Assembly (NCBI GenBank): GCA_947579605.1
Contig: OX388309.1
Coordinates: 20,217,071 to 20,281,070, forward strand
Reading direction: 5' to 3'
DNA length: 64,000 nt
Origin: Athripsodes cinereus
Taxonomy: Eukaryota > Arthropoda > Insecta > Trichoptera > Leptoceridae
The notes under the pieces are model-generated. The model made no database searches, was not told the DNA's origin, and was given only the letters and a program-made list of their open reading frames with translations. Both the position numbers and the translations under genes were made by a program. Shown here piece after piece: positions 12,414 through 23,103 of the stretch; positions within the stretch are counted from its first letter, which is position 1, and each line of letters starts with the position of its first letter.

Positions 12414-13173
12414 GGCCGGTCTCAATAAGCGATCTATCTCCGAACTTTTGTTAAAAATCGATCCATCTTTACGTTTTTCCGTTTCAATAAACATAGCTGA
12501 GATAGAATCGCTATCCAAATTCTCTATCTATCTCTTGGAGTGCTGCGAGTTATATAATGTATGGAAATCAACGAAAATGCGTTTCAATATCCTATCTCAA
12601 GTTGTTAGTCGTATCCGTGGTAACAAATTTTTGTATGGTTTTGTTATCGCCGAACTTTGACAGATAAGATCCGTTTGACAGTGGAGTTTATGCAGCTATT
12701 CCTGTCCACTGCTGAACATAAGCCTCCCCCATATGTCTCTATATCTCTGTCTTGGGCTTTCTGCAACCAGTCACCAGCGATTCTTTGACTTTAAGAGGTT
12801 GTGGTAAAATAAAAAAATGTATTCAAGCGACGAAAGCGATTAAGAATTATTCGAAGCTGGAGTATATTTTGATTGATTATATATAAAATTCTCATGTCAC
12901 AGCGTTTGTTACCATATTCCTCCGAAACGACTGGACATATTTTGATGAAATTTTGTGTGCTTATCGGTAAGATCTGAGAATCGGCTAACATCTATTTTTC
13001 ATATCATTAAAAGCTAAGGGTGGTCCACCCCGAATTTTTTTATTTTATTTTTTGGACAAATTTTATATTTTTATTTTTTATATGGCGAGTCATTAAAAAA
13101 TACATACAGCACTAAATTGTCACCCTTTTACCATTAACACCTATTTTTTAATAGCGATATAAGTATATGGCAA

Positions 13174-13423
13174 TAACAAAAAGGATATACTTGTCTGAAA
13201 GAAAGGGTGTGAGCAAGCGCGGGCGTCCGAGAACCACGTGGATCAAATTCTCAAGGACGGCCGCGTGTTCAGTAAGAGGAACCGACGTGCGTGTATGAGA
13301 AACTGTATGAATGTGGAGGAAGCGAAGGAAGTGTGTAAAGATAGATCTGTTTGGCGTTCCGTTCTCTCTGCCTACCCCACTTGGGACACGGCGTGAGGGT
13401 ATAGTAAAGTATGGTAGTATAAT
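13174..13423 (+). mobile_element. RTE-like LINE 3' end retrocopy (tatag tail)
   Basis: Encodes a decayed version of the family C-terminus and ends with ggcgtgagggtatag and a short tail. Flanked by gtatatggcaa at 13163-13173 and 13424-13434, a perfect 11-bp target duplication. Confidence 0.85.
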
Positions 13424-13500
13424 GTATATGGCAAAACATCGTGTTTCTTAAAACCTTGGGCGCGCATATAATCATTTTTAGTGGCATTAGTAAAGTTTTT

Positions 13501-13637
13501 TAATAATTTTTAAAATGAAACACGAAGTATAAGTATTCCACTATTGACTTTATTTATTTTTGCGAGCCGACTTGCAAAAATGAATTAAGTCAATAGTGGA
13601 ATAACTATAATATCGTGTTTCATTTTAAAAATTATTA
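13501..13637. repeat. Long hairpin (foldback) sequence
   Basis: Outer arms 13501-13525 and 13613-13637 are perfect inverted repeats (aaaatgaaacacga against tcgtgtttcatttt). Inner arms ttccactattgactt and its complement surround a central gcgagc loop. One of several AT-rich hairpins in the window with similar layout. Confidence 0.75.
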
Positions 13638-14196
13638 AAATGAACTTCCACCAAGAACCGTCGGTCGATAAATTAAACTTTGTAAAGTTTTTTGACTCCA
13701 AACATTCGTAATTATAATATGATGCGGATATCAATCGCATCGGCAATTGGAGGGAACAGCGATAGGAACCCTATCTATCTCTGGCCATGTACTTTTTCTT
13801 TATTGAGACGCGGGTCGAAGATAGATACGAATTGGCGTTCTATCTCGGATCGCGTCGACGAGGCTATCTCGGTTAGATTATTGAGACCGGCCATAGGAGC
13901 ATTAAATTAATCAAACTGTAAAGTATATCACTATCTTCTCAAAGAGCTCATGGTGATCGTAAATAAATCATCATTGATGCCTTGTCTTACCCCAATGTAT
14001 TAGTACTTACTTTGTTTTCTATTTTGTGTATAGAATTGTAGCTATGTCAGACAGTTAGGCAGAGTTATATAAAATTGTATTCAGGTCAGACACTTTTTTC
14101 AGCTAAATACACATTTGCTAATTCATTTATTGATTACACTGACAGTATCTGAATAACTTTAAACAATATGGTAATGTATAGTAATTTAATAATTCC

Positions 14197-14700
14197 ATTG
14201 TAGCCTGGCGGTAGAGTCTCGGCCTCAAGCACAAGAGGTGCGTAATTCGATTCCAGGTGCCAGCAATACCCCATTTCACGACACAAGCTTTTAGCTTATG
14301 GTGAAAGGTGTATAACAAGGGTGGCCAACACGCAGGCCACATATGGCCTGTTGGGTGTCTACGTGCGGCCCGCGAAGCATTCCTCACTATTTTTTTTGAT
14401 AACAGTCGGTATAAGTATCCGTTACTTTTTTGAAAGAGGTACTATTTTGAGAAAATATTCTTAAAGAAAACCGAGGAGTTTTGAAACATTTCAAATTCCT
14501 ATACCATTTTGAAAACTTGGCGACGGGGGGGTAGAAATTTTAAGGTGAAGTAAAATTATAAAATGTTCCATATATGGAGTAAATTGTTGTATGGCCCGGT
14601 AGAAAATCTCAATTCTGAAATTTGGCCCAGCTGCTGAAAAGGTTGGCCACCTATGGTGTATGAGATTGTATTTTGGTTTATAACAAAAACCTAGATATAT
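14197..14700 (+). mobile_element. tRNA-derived SINE, copy 2, split by a hAT MITE
   Basis: The same head (tagcctggcggtagagtc), body (ttcacgacacaagctttt) and tail (ggtttataacaaaaacc) as the SINE at 3534. The B-box-like stretch reads aattcgattcc. The body is interrupted after gtgtataa by the element 14316-14655. Confidence 0.75.
14316..14655. mobile_element. hAT-type MITE inserted in SINE copy 2
   Basis: Ends are caagggtggccaac and, inverted, cataggtggccaac. Flanks are gtgtataa (14308-14315) and gtgtatga (14656-14663), an 8-bp duplication with one mismatch, the hAT hallmark. The interior includes the C-rich repeat core shared with the 8768 and 36034 elements. Confidence 0.75.
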
Positions 14701-15046
14701 CTAATCTAAAAAAATCTAATATTTTTTTAATTTTATTAACTTATAACATCCTTAAATAATTTAATCACACATCTGAAGTAAAAACAGTTTATTACATATC
14801 TTAACAGTTTGTACGGGATATTCTCACTCAATTTTTAAGAGAAAACGCCAAACCAAACAACATCTAGGTTAATAATAGGTCATACTAGATATAATAATGT
14901 ACAAATTGGAAGAAAAAAAAACATTATAATCATATGAGCATTTATTTTAAACAGTAAATAGCTTATAAAAAATTTACATAAAATTATACTATGACAATTT
15001 AAAAATATAACTATTCAAAATATAACAATTTAAAAATATAACTATT

Positions 15047-15660
15047 AAAAACCAGTGCCCCGTTCCACCATTATACTTTCCAACTCTGCATTTTGCACTA
15101 TGCAATTCATCGGCTTGTTTCCGTTCCACCATTACATCTTTTTGCAAAGTAGGAATTGCAAAGCGCAAAGTGAAAAGAAGATGCCATTCACCATTACTAC
15201 TTTTCATAAAAAACTTTGCCAACATAGCAAACGAATATTTTGACATTTCAAATATGCGATTCGTCGTGTTGTGAAAGTAGACGTTGGTTTATATTATAGG
15301 TGTTTTAAGTAAATTTGTTATACAATGTGGCGAAAAATATTATTACAAAGGGATGTGGAAGACGGAGTTGTGAGATTTTATAAAAAAAGGATTAATTTCC
15401 AAGATATTTTGCCCACGCAGTTCCTGGAATATTTTAGAATAAGTAGCACTCAGTGTGAATATGTTTTGAGAAAGTACACGAATTTGGAATGTATACGTCT
15501 TATTTGTCTTAATAATTTTAATTATGACTGGAAATTGTTATGGAGATTATTTTGTGATAAAAGTATTGAGTTGGTTATATGCCAGTCTTTCAGTGACCTT
15601 GGAAAAGAAGGGGAGAATTGAAATTGGACGAAAGGAAATTGGAATATAAGTGTGTATAAA
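15047..15660 (+). pseudogene. Possible PIF/Harbinger element, 5' part with nuclease N-terminus
   Basis: A possible terminal region (gtgccccgttccaccatta, with a repeated ccgttccaccatta further in) precedes a 98-codon frame at 15325-15621. That frame contains ILPTQFLEYFRISSTQCEYVLR, resembling the helical segment before the DDE domain of Harbinger nucleases. No DDE residues and no right end are visible, so it would be a 5' fragment. Confidence 0.4.
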
Positions 15661-15867
15661 AAAGTTTTTTTTTAAATATATCCACAGTGACTGTAGATAT
15701 ACTTAACATAAGTGTTTTATTTTAAGTTATCCTAAAAATGTTTATAATTATGTAAAAAATATAAAATATATCCTTTCCTTTATGCGCAAAGCTATGTCTC
15801 AATCATAAAATAGATCTCATGAATAGTATGTTATATGATAACATAATATCATGTAATAACTATAATC

Positions 15868-16095
15868 TCATCGACGTTCGTAACCTAGAAAATAATATCT
15901 AGAATTCATAATATTTTTTAATTTAGTCGACACTAAGTGAACTCTATCTGCTGTTACAAACATTAAATTATACGGCTTACTTGGCTGACAATGTTGGACT
16001 ACTTTATAGTAAACATATTCCACTAATACTGAGACTCCCAACAACATCGGAAGTGGCAAAATCACTACATTAGTAGTAAAAACATTGGTTAACAC
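15868..16095 (-). CDS. Unrecognised 75-codon ORF with one hydrophobic segment
   Basis: The frame starts MLTNVFTTNVVILPLPMLLG, includes VSVLVEYVYYKVV and ends ILFLGYERR-like (read as YYFLGYERR) before a stop; an aataaa lies about 150 bases beyond. It could be a terminal exon, since an acceptor-like actaatgtag lies inside its 5' part. I recognise no family and it may be chance. Confidence 0.2.
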   Translation of the reverse strand: MLTNVFTTNVVILPLPMLLGVSVLVEYVYYKVVQHCQPSKPYNLMFVTADRVHLVSTKLKNIMNSRYYFLGYERR

Positions 16096-16279
16096 AATGT
16101 CAACAGAAAATTTAAAGGTATGTATTCAAGATCTTAGGTATTTTTTTTTAATAATAGATCAGTAGTAGATTTGCTATTACGATGCCCGTCTACCATTTGG
16201 GAGGTCTTGGGCTTGGTTCCCGGCAAATGTAAAAAATTTCACCAGTAATTTCTATATTAATTAAGATAACATCCATACA

Positions 16280-16732
16280 TACATACCATCACGTCGCTTC
16301 CCTTGCAGGGTAGGCAGAAAGGATCGAGCGCCACTTCCTTCTATCCTTACATACATCTTTCGCTTCCGTCACTGTCATACAATTCCTCATGCATGCTCTC
16401 CTGTTCAATGTGCTCAACACGTGACTGTCCTGTAGGATTTGATTTAAATGATCTTGCCATTTAATTCTCGGACGTCCACGTCTCCGAGCACCATTCCTCT
16501 CAGCCCAATGTATCTTCTTGGTCATTCTGTCCTCATTCATTCTTTCCACGTGCCCAAACCATCTTAACTTATTTACATTCATCCTTGTAACCACACCAAC
16601 TTTCATTCCACATTCCTTTCGTATATCACTGTTACGCACACAATCTCTCAGACTTTTACCACACATCCTTCTCAACGATCTCATTTCTACTGCATTTATG
16701 CCACTTTCATCCTTCTTTAACCATGTCGGACA
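16280..16732 (-). pseudogene. RTE-like LINE C-terminal fragment (second subfamily)
   Basis: An open frame of 131 codons (16684-16289) contains MNVNKLRWFGHVERMNEDRM and GARRRGRPRIKWQDHL and ends with AYPAREAT-stop. The 3' tail is a short tacata-type repeat. It is 5'-truncated beside the SINE that starts at about 16733. This subfamily also includes the copies near 21836, 32063 and 40627. Confidence 0.85.
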
Positions 16733-16975
16733 ACAGAGGCTAACGCACTTGCCTTTGAGTTACGAGGTCCCGGGTTCGATTCCCGGCCAGGGCAAAATGA
16801 AGAATGACCTTTTTCAAATTGTCCAGGGCCTGGGTGTTACATGTATATGTGTTCAGTGCATTGTATATATGTATATCGTCGCGTTAGTACCCATAATACA
16901 AGATTCATATCTTAATTTGGGACTAGCTAGATCTGTGTGAATTGTCTATGCATGTTATGTTATGTTAATCATTCA
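16733..16975 (+). mobile_element. tRNA-derived SINE of a second family
   Basis: The head includes a near-perfect B box (gggttcgattcccgg). The body ends with agtacccataatacaag and gggactagctagatctgtgt, then a ttatg-type tail (atgttatgttatgttaatc). That closing sequence is, from memory, the widespread 3' end of insect SINE/LINE pairs. I read it as a SINE, not a functional tRNA gene. Confidence 0.75.
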
Positions 16976-17045
16976 TGCCAATATTATGTCGCTATTTTTT
17001 TTATCTATAAAAGTGTTATAAAATGAAATTTTTATAAAATCTTAC

Positions 17046-17225
17046 CTATTAATAGTATTGGATTGCAATATTTTGTTTTTCATGTTTTGGTAATCTCATT
17101 TTTGACAAGTCTATTGAATGGTCATAATGTTCTCTTTGGAAATCCACAATAATTTTACCATCAGATTGTTGAGATAATTTTGTAATTACGTTTATAAATT
17201 TGATTTGAGTCTCTTCCATCGTGAC
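17046..17225 (-). CDS. Possible exon of unknown identity downstream of the KRR1 exon
   Basis: Bounded by acceptor tttacag and donor ATAG|gtaaga. One frame is open from the acceptor: VT-MEETQIKFINVITKLSQQ and so on, with stop codons just before the donor. It joins the KRR1 exon (18032-18235) in phase 0. I do not recognise the sequence, which does not resemble the expected KRR1 continuation. It may be a separate small gene, a 3' exon of a truncated transcript, or chance. Confidence 0.25.
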
Positions 17226-17599
17226 CTGTAAATTTATAAGATAGTTACAGATTTAACCTCAATGGTTTTAAATTGGAATGTTTCAGTGGAAAATTCTCTC
17301 CCTCCATATTATATGGCTGTTAAGTAGATGTAATGCAAACACAGTTTTCTATGTATTTTTACTTGCTTTTTTACTTTTATAATATTCACAGGATCAGACA
17401 GTCAATTGTAGAACATGACAACAAAATGTGAATTCAATAAGCGGACCAGCAAAGATCCTTAATTTACCTGGAAGTCTTAAAAAAACATCAAAGTTAAATG
17501 AATCATTATCAAACAACACTAATAACAGAACCAAATTGCTAACAATTTTCTTATTCGATTAACCAAAAGATCAATTAAAAGTACTAAATTATGATTAAA

Positions 17600-17930
17600 A
17601 TGTATAAAAAAACAAGATGAATAGATTCAAATGAATTTATAAAATAATTATAAATTAATAAAACAAGATTAAAAATCAAATAAAAATAATTAATCATGAT
17701 TAAATGTATTTAAAACAAATGATATATGATGAATAGATTCAAATGAATGAATAAAATCAAGTCAAAGTAATAAATCTTGATAAAAATGTTTTTAACACAT
17801 AAATTAAGATGAATACATTTAGATGAATGAATATAGTAAGATGAAAATCAATTAAAAGTTAAAAAAAATGATAAGGTGTATTTAAAAGAAATAAATAAGA
17901 TGAATACATTCAAGTGAATGAATAAACAGA
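17600..17930. repeat. Degenerate AT-rich tandem repeat
   Basis: A motif like agatgaatagattcaaatga recurs near 17615, 17729, 17808 and 17898 at roughly 80-115 base spacing with intervening A/T-rich variants. It lies just downstream of the KRR1 exon on its strand. Confidence 0.5.
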
Positions 17931-18007
17931 ATAAGTGAATAAAAAATTAATTAAACGTAATAGATTATGAATAAAACGTATATGTAAAGTAATGAAAAAT
18001 TTATTTA

Positions 18008-18274
<267 letters not shown>

Positions 18275-18439
18275 TCAATAACAAATCGAGATTGTACTAC
18301 GCTTATACACCGTATTTGACAGATATTCTTGAAGGATGTTTGACATTTCGATACATGTATACCAATGCTAATAGAGCTACTATATCTATGGGTTCCATCT
18401 ATTTTAGATCTATTTCTATGGGAACGGGTCTCGAAAATA

Positions 18440-19105
18440 ATGAATCGTCGACTACTCGCACTGTTGCGTTCAAAGATGTCGTCGGGTGATCAACCGAAAT
18501 ACTACTATACTATACCCTCACGCCATGTCCCAGGAGGGGTAGGCAGAGAGAACGGAACGCCATAATATAGATCTATCCTTACATACTTCTTTCGCTTCCT
18601 CTACATTCATCCAGTTTCTCATACATGCACGCCGATTTCTCTTACTCAGCACGCGTCCGTCCTTAAGAATTTGGTCCACGTGATCAAGCCACGTGGTTTT
18701 TGGACGTCCGCGCTTCCTCACATCCCTTCTTTCAGATAAATACATCCTCTTCGTCACCGAAATCATGATTATCAAATTAACAAGGTGATTATCGCTCTGA
18801 CTTACCTTAACGTTTGAGTGATGGCGGTTGCCAAAACAATTGCGAAGTTCTTTCTTTTTTTTTCTTTCTTTTTAAAAAGATATATCTGGGTTTTGTTATA
18901 AACCCAAATACAACCTTATCGTAATTGTGGTGTTATCTTGTCGTATAATAAAAATAATTAACTTTATTGTACAAAATATATGGATATACATAATAAGGTT
19001 CATCCGGGGTGACAATCATTCAATCATCACTCACTGCCACTTCATGTTCGCTCGGGTCAATCTCAACGTTGAGCGACATTTGTGCTCCATTGAACGACGC
19101 CCTGA
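18440..19105. mobile_element. Inverted-repeat MITE, reverse-oriented relative of 49968-50575
   Basis: Shares several blocks in reverse order with 49968-50575: the gtcgtcgggtgatc block near 18480, gttgccaaaacaattgcgaa near 18830, and an end block near 19000-19105 with tgaacgacgcc. It contains an RTE-like retrocopy (18501-18755) and a SINE tail (about 18853-18922). Confidence 0.55.
18501..18755 (-). mobile_element. RTE-like LINE 3' end retrocopy (tatag tail)
   Basis: Encodes MYLSERRDVRKRGRPKTTWL and a C-terminus ending AYPSWDMA. The actatac tail is at its left end. Flanked by accgaaat at 18493-18500 and 18756-18763, an 8-bp duplication. Confidence 0.85.
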
Positions 19106-19127
19106 ATTCTGAAATGTTTAGTAGTAT

Positions 19128-19824
19128 TAGTATTGGTAAATCCAGTTCTTTCTCAGGAATCGGTACTTGAGACATCGTTCTTCAAAACAATTCGTTCTTA
19201 ACATTCGTTCTCGTTCGTGGAATTTGTCACGCGATTTTCACCTTAGTCTCTTTGAAAATAAAGTATTTTAAAGGCCTTTTTCCCAAAAGACGACACGAAG
19301 ATTTAAATCCTTAAATCTCGTTTGTGATATGTGTCACGCGATTTTAAACCTTAGTCTCTTTGAAAATAGAGTATTCTAATGGTATTTTTACCAAAACAAC
19401 TTCACAAAGATTTAAATCTTTGAATCATGTTTGTTACATTTGACACGCGATATAAAACCTTAATTCCTTTGAAAATAGAATACTCCAATGGCGTTTTTTC
19501 CAAAATAATAACACGTAGATTTAAATCCAAGAATCTCGTTCTCAACGTTTGACACGCAATATGAAACCTTAGTATCTTTGAAAATAGAGTATCTTAAGGT
19601 TTTTTTTTCCAAAAAAAAACACACACGAAGATTTAAATCTCGTTCGTGACTTTATTTGCCACGCGATGTTAAACCTTAGTTTCTTTGAAAATATAGTACT
19701 TTAATGTAATTTTTCCCAAAAGAACGAAAAAGACCGAACAGATTTGGCATTGAGGATTTAGTTCTTCGAGTTAAGTTGAAGAACGAATACATAAGAACGA
19801 ATACTCAGATTCTGAACAATACTA
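19128..19824. mobile_element. hAT-type MITE with internal ~108-bp tandem repeat
   Basis: The ends are tagtattgg and, inverted, tagtattgt. Flanks are agtagtat at 19120-19127 and 19825-19832, a perfect 8-bp duplication. About five diverged copies of a ~108-bp unit (cacgcgat near 19228, 19335, 19444, 19553 and 19660, each followed by ctttgaaaata and atttaaatc) fill the interior. No coding capacity. Confidence 0.8.
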
Positions 19825-19832
19825 AGTAGTAT

Positions 19833-20930
19833 TATACAATAGTATATTTATTATTCTATGGTATTATATTCTCTTTGATGTTTACGGGATGACTCGGTTA
19901 GCTTGAGTACATTATTTAAGTTTTAATTTTAATTAAGTTGTTTTCGGTTGTCATAAATTACAGATACTAACTATATCTCGTAGTCTATCATATTGCACAG
20001 TCTTTACCTGACATTTGGCACTGTATTTTTGTAAGTACTTTATTATAATATTATTAGAGGTTAACTATAATATGCATGTATGTATTTTTTGAAAATCGTT
20101 GCCGCCCTTATTTACTAGAATTGCTTGAATGTTACAAGAAACAGTAAAGTATGCATTTTGTGAATTATTACGATGCGAAAGACTAGTTACAATGATAAAT
20201 TTTCAATAAAAAAAACAAATAAATGTACATACATTTTAGATATTTAGAAATTATGATAGTCACAGTGCTTTCTACTAAACATATCAGAGTTTTGATGCAA
20301 ATGTATTTTTAAGATGGGATTTAAAAGCTAAAAAATCTATATTAAATATTTATTTCCCATACAGTGCAAGCGAGGTACCACTGTATGTTAAATGTAGTTC
20401 CTACTGCAGTTTTCTATATAAAACTGTTCCTGGCTTCTAGTACTTTGTGATGGCACCCCAAACATAATAAGAGGAACCAAGTCTGTCATAAGAATTGTTA
20501 ATAATTTTAAACAAGCAAATCAAATTGCTTATTATTCTTCTGTTTTCAAGGGCTTCTATCAATTAACTCTGATAACAGTTAGTTGAAGTCTCTTTCGTCA
20601 TTAACAAATTGGAACTTTCGCAGTACATATTACTCGACAACGGGTGGGGCTGCTTAAGTTTCATAATTGCAATTTTTATTTCGTATAATAAAGTTTTTTC
20701 TAACAATTTGATGACCGAAAAATAGTTCTACATATGGCAACAATTTCTTCAAGTCTCGTAAATATTACATTTTCTATGGAAAAAAGTACTAAACTACGAA
20801 AGTTTCAACAAATTTTAAGAATTTACACTGTATGCATTCTGTCACCAATATGAACCTTATAGTTGAATGACATATTCCACAAACGAGTGATTTATACAGT
20901 AATGCAATTGAGAGAATATTATTAAAAATG
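19833..20930. other. No gene seen
   Basis: AT-rich; nothing I can name. The right part may include the degenerate 3' portion of the minus-strand LINE fragment that follows. Confidence 0.3.
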
Positions 20931-21300
20931 CTCACGGTACGGAGAACAAATTAATCCCAATTTTTTTATTGCTCTATTTGTCATATCAATGTGACTCGTA
21001 AATAAAAGTTTCTTGCCAATCACAATTCCTAGATCCTTAATTTAACTCACCGACTTCAGCTCATTGTTATTTATCTGGTAGTTCATTTAATAGGTTTCTT
21101 GCTTGTTGAGAAGGTAATGTGTAGACATTTTTTGACGTTTAGAAATAAACAATTTTTATGACACCAGTTATTTAATTTGTTAAGATTTTCCTGTAAGATA
21201 AAACAGTCATGAACACTTTCTATCATCCTGAATATTTTCAATAAACATTCAACGCCTTCCAATTTTTGAACCAGATCATTAATAAACATAAGAAGTAGGT
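20931..21300 (-). pseudogene. Jockey/CR1-type LINE RT fragment
   Basis: The frame 21289-21083 reads MFINDLV, then LQENLNKLNNWCHKNCLFLN and VKKCLHITFS, the usual palm-to-thumb segment after the catalytic motif in Jockey/CR1 RTs. The catalytic Y/F-x-D-D itself is absent and the downstream frame is broken. Confidence 0.65.
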
Positions 21301-21835
21301 AACCAAATTATCAGCAATTGATAACCACAATAACTTGTAATTTTTTTCTATGACATTGGTTATGTAATAAATGATAAGTGAGTAGTAAGATAAGATAAAA
21401 AGTAGATACCCTATGAAGAATATGGCATGTGGTGTGTGTAGAATTATCAGTGATGCATTATTATATTGATAATAAATTGATCACTGTTTTATGTAAAGTC
21501 ACAGTCTGATGCGTTATTTCAATATTCCGATACTTAACTTCAAATACTTTTATCAGGTTTCACCCATTATAATGAACATCTCTGATTTTGTATTTTGTTG
21601 TTCTCTGATAGTGTTCAATTTATGTATTTTTTCTTTGGTCGCAAGTTCATTTGTTAGCCATCTAAGTGGTTACATTAATTACTAATTGAAAAGAAACAAA
21701 CAGCTATTGTACAAAAGGTGGGTTAATTGTCATTTGACAATTTCTCCCAATTAATCCATGCAAAAGTACACTTTCAAATTTAAATTGATTTTGATTGAAT
21801 CTGTTAAAATAAGATACACATATTTTGAGAATGTA

Positions 21836-21977
21836 CGTACATACCATCACGCTGCATCCCTCGCGGGGTAGGCAGAAAGGATTGAACGCCACTTCCTTCT
21901 ATCCTTGCGTAAATCATTCGCTTCCGTCACTGTCGTACAATTTCTCATGCATGCTTTCCTGTTCAATGTGCTTGTAC
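21836..21977 (-). mobile_element. RTE-like LINE 3' end retrocopy (second subfamily)
   Basis: Contains the 3' end with cgcggggtaggcagaaagga. Flanked by aatgta at 21830-21835 and 21978-21983. Confidence 0.7.
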
Positions 21978-22331
21978 AATGTAATTAAATTAAAAAACGC
22001 AGGTTTTGGTTTTGGTCGATATTGAACAAAAGTAGGTACCTACATTTAAATTTAGTAGATACAGTGGAACCTCTCATAACGAGTTTAATTCGTTCCAGAC
22101 TCTTACTGGTTATGCGAAACATTTTTTTCCATACAAATCAATGTAAAATACGATAATGCGTTCCATGCCGAAAGAATAAGTATTCTTGGAGACCTTAATG
22201 ATTTTTTTTTATTAACGTTTATTCAATTAAAATTACTTATAAAAGAGTGTAACAACTTGTAATACAATTTAGATTAGGAAAAAACGTACCTAAATAAAAA
22301 TATGAATTTATGACCAATAATAATTAACTAT

Positions 22332-22628
22332 TGTAGTGTATGAACTTTGTACACTGCACCTGTACATTGACCTTTGGACTTGTTTACAAGCTAAGCAAAG
22401 ATAATGACTGAGTAGCAATACGCTACTGCCTATATAGGTTAGCCACCTATAGAGAATGACGCTCATTAATTGATAGAACCTTGACTTGCACTGTTAGGCT
22501 GCGTGTTTTGACAAATTGTGTTCGACAAATTATAATAGGAATTATTTATTGAATATATTGTGTAAATATAAAAATACGTGTCGTTATTCAAAAAGAACCT
22601 AATATTGTTATACTTGACCCAGTATACA
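22332..22628 (+). repeat. 5' LTR of gypsy-type element
   Basis: Begins tgtagtg and ends tataca (or two bases later). By eye it is identical to 25336-25632. Identical LTRs imply recent insertion. The flanks aactat and aaccat could be an imperfect 6-bp target duplication if the LTR ends at 22630. Confidence 0.9.
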
Positions 22629-22633
22629 ATACG

Positions 22634-22651
22634 TGGCGCAGTTCGGTAGTT
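22634..22651 (+). promoter_or_regulatory. Primer-binding site, tRNA-Ser-like
   Basis: tggcgcagttcggtag lies a few bases after the 5' LTR. It starts with TGG and is close to the tggcgcagtcg type complementary to tRNA-Ser 3' ends used by 17.6/297-like gypsy elements (recalled). Confidence 0.65.
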
Positions 22652-22756
22652 CAAAATTGTCGAAAACATACAACAATAGTCTTTTTTTGCGCGCCGAAAG
22701 TTTTGTCGGCGGTACGCGGAAATAAAGAGTGAAAGGCAGTCTACAGGAGTAGAAAG

Positions 22757-22925
22757 GAGGCAGGAGTCTCCAAAGCCAGATAAGCCAGCAGTTGCAGGTA
22801 GCAGCAAAGAGACAGGAGTCTCAGAAGCCAGTTGGGCAAAGTTGCAGGTAGCAGCAGGGAGACAGGAAGTCTCAGGAGCCAGTTTGAGGCAAGGTGCAGG
22901 CAACATAGGGAGACAGGAGTCACCC
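22757..22925 (+). repeat. ~51-bp tandem repeat in the gypsy leader
   Basis: gagacaggagtctc-type units recur at about 22757, 22808, 22859 and 22911, with aagccag and ttgcaggtagcag between. It lies between primer site and ORF. Confidence 0.7.
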
Positions 22926-23103
22926 AGTATCCAGGCGGAGCCAGTTGGTGGATCCAGGAAGCCAGGAGAGGAGAGTCTTGCTAGTCAGCCAGGCGGAGTC
23001 CATTGCGGTTGCAAGGAAATCCAGAAGACCGGGGCGATTGGAGGAGTCTCTCATAAGTTAAGTCTTTTTTATTCTTAGTTGTTTTTGCCTGTGATTTTCC
23101 GAA

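Larger units (their letters stand above)
12414..13892. mobile_element. Inverted-repeat DNA element (ggccggtctcaataa ends)
   Basis: Left end ggccggtctcaataagcgat, right end the inverted ttattgagaccggcc; sub-terminal ctatctc-type repeats also recur inverted. It holds an RTE-like retrocopy (13174-13423) and a strong hairpin (13501-13637). No transposase domain. Flanks are tatc and atag, so I cannot settle the target duplication. Confidence 0.6.

Noticed and set aside
16098..16116. Plus-strand ATG followed by six codons and a good donor (AAAG|gtatgt), a possible first exon
   Set aside because: No second exon could be connected to it; such short matches are expected by chance.
16735..16800. tRNA gene, because of the strong B box
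   Set aside because: The A box is poor, no cloverleaf could be folded, and a SINE body and tail follow directly.
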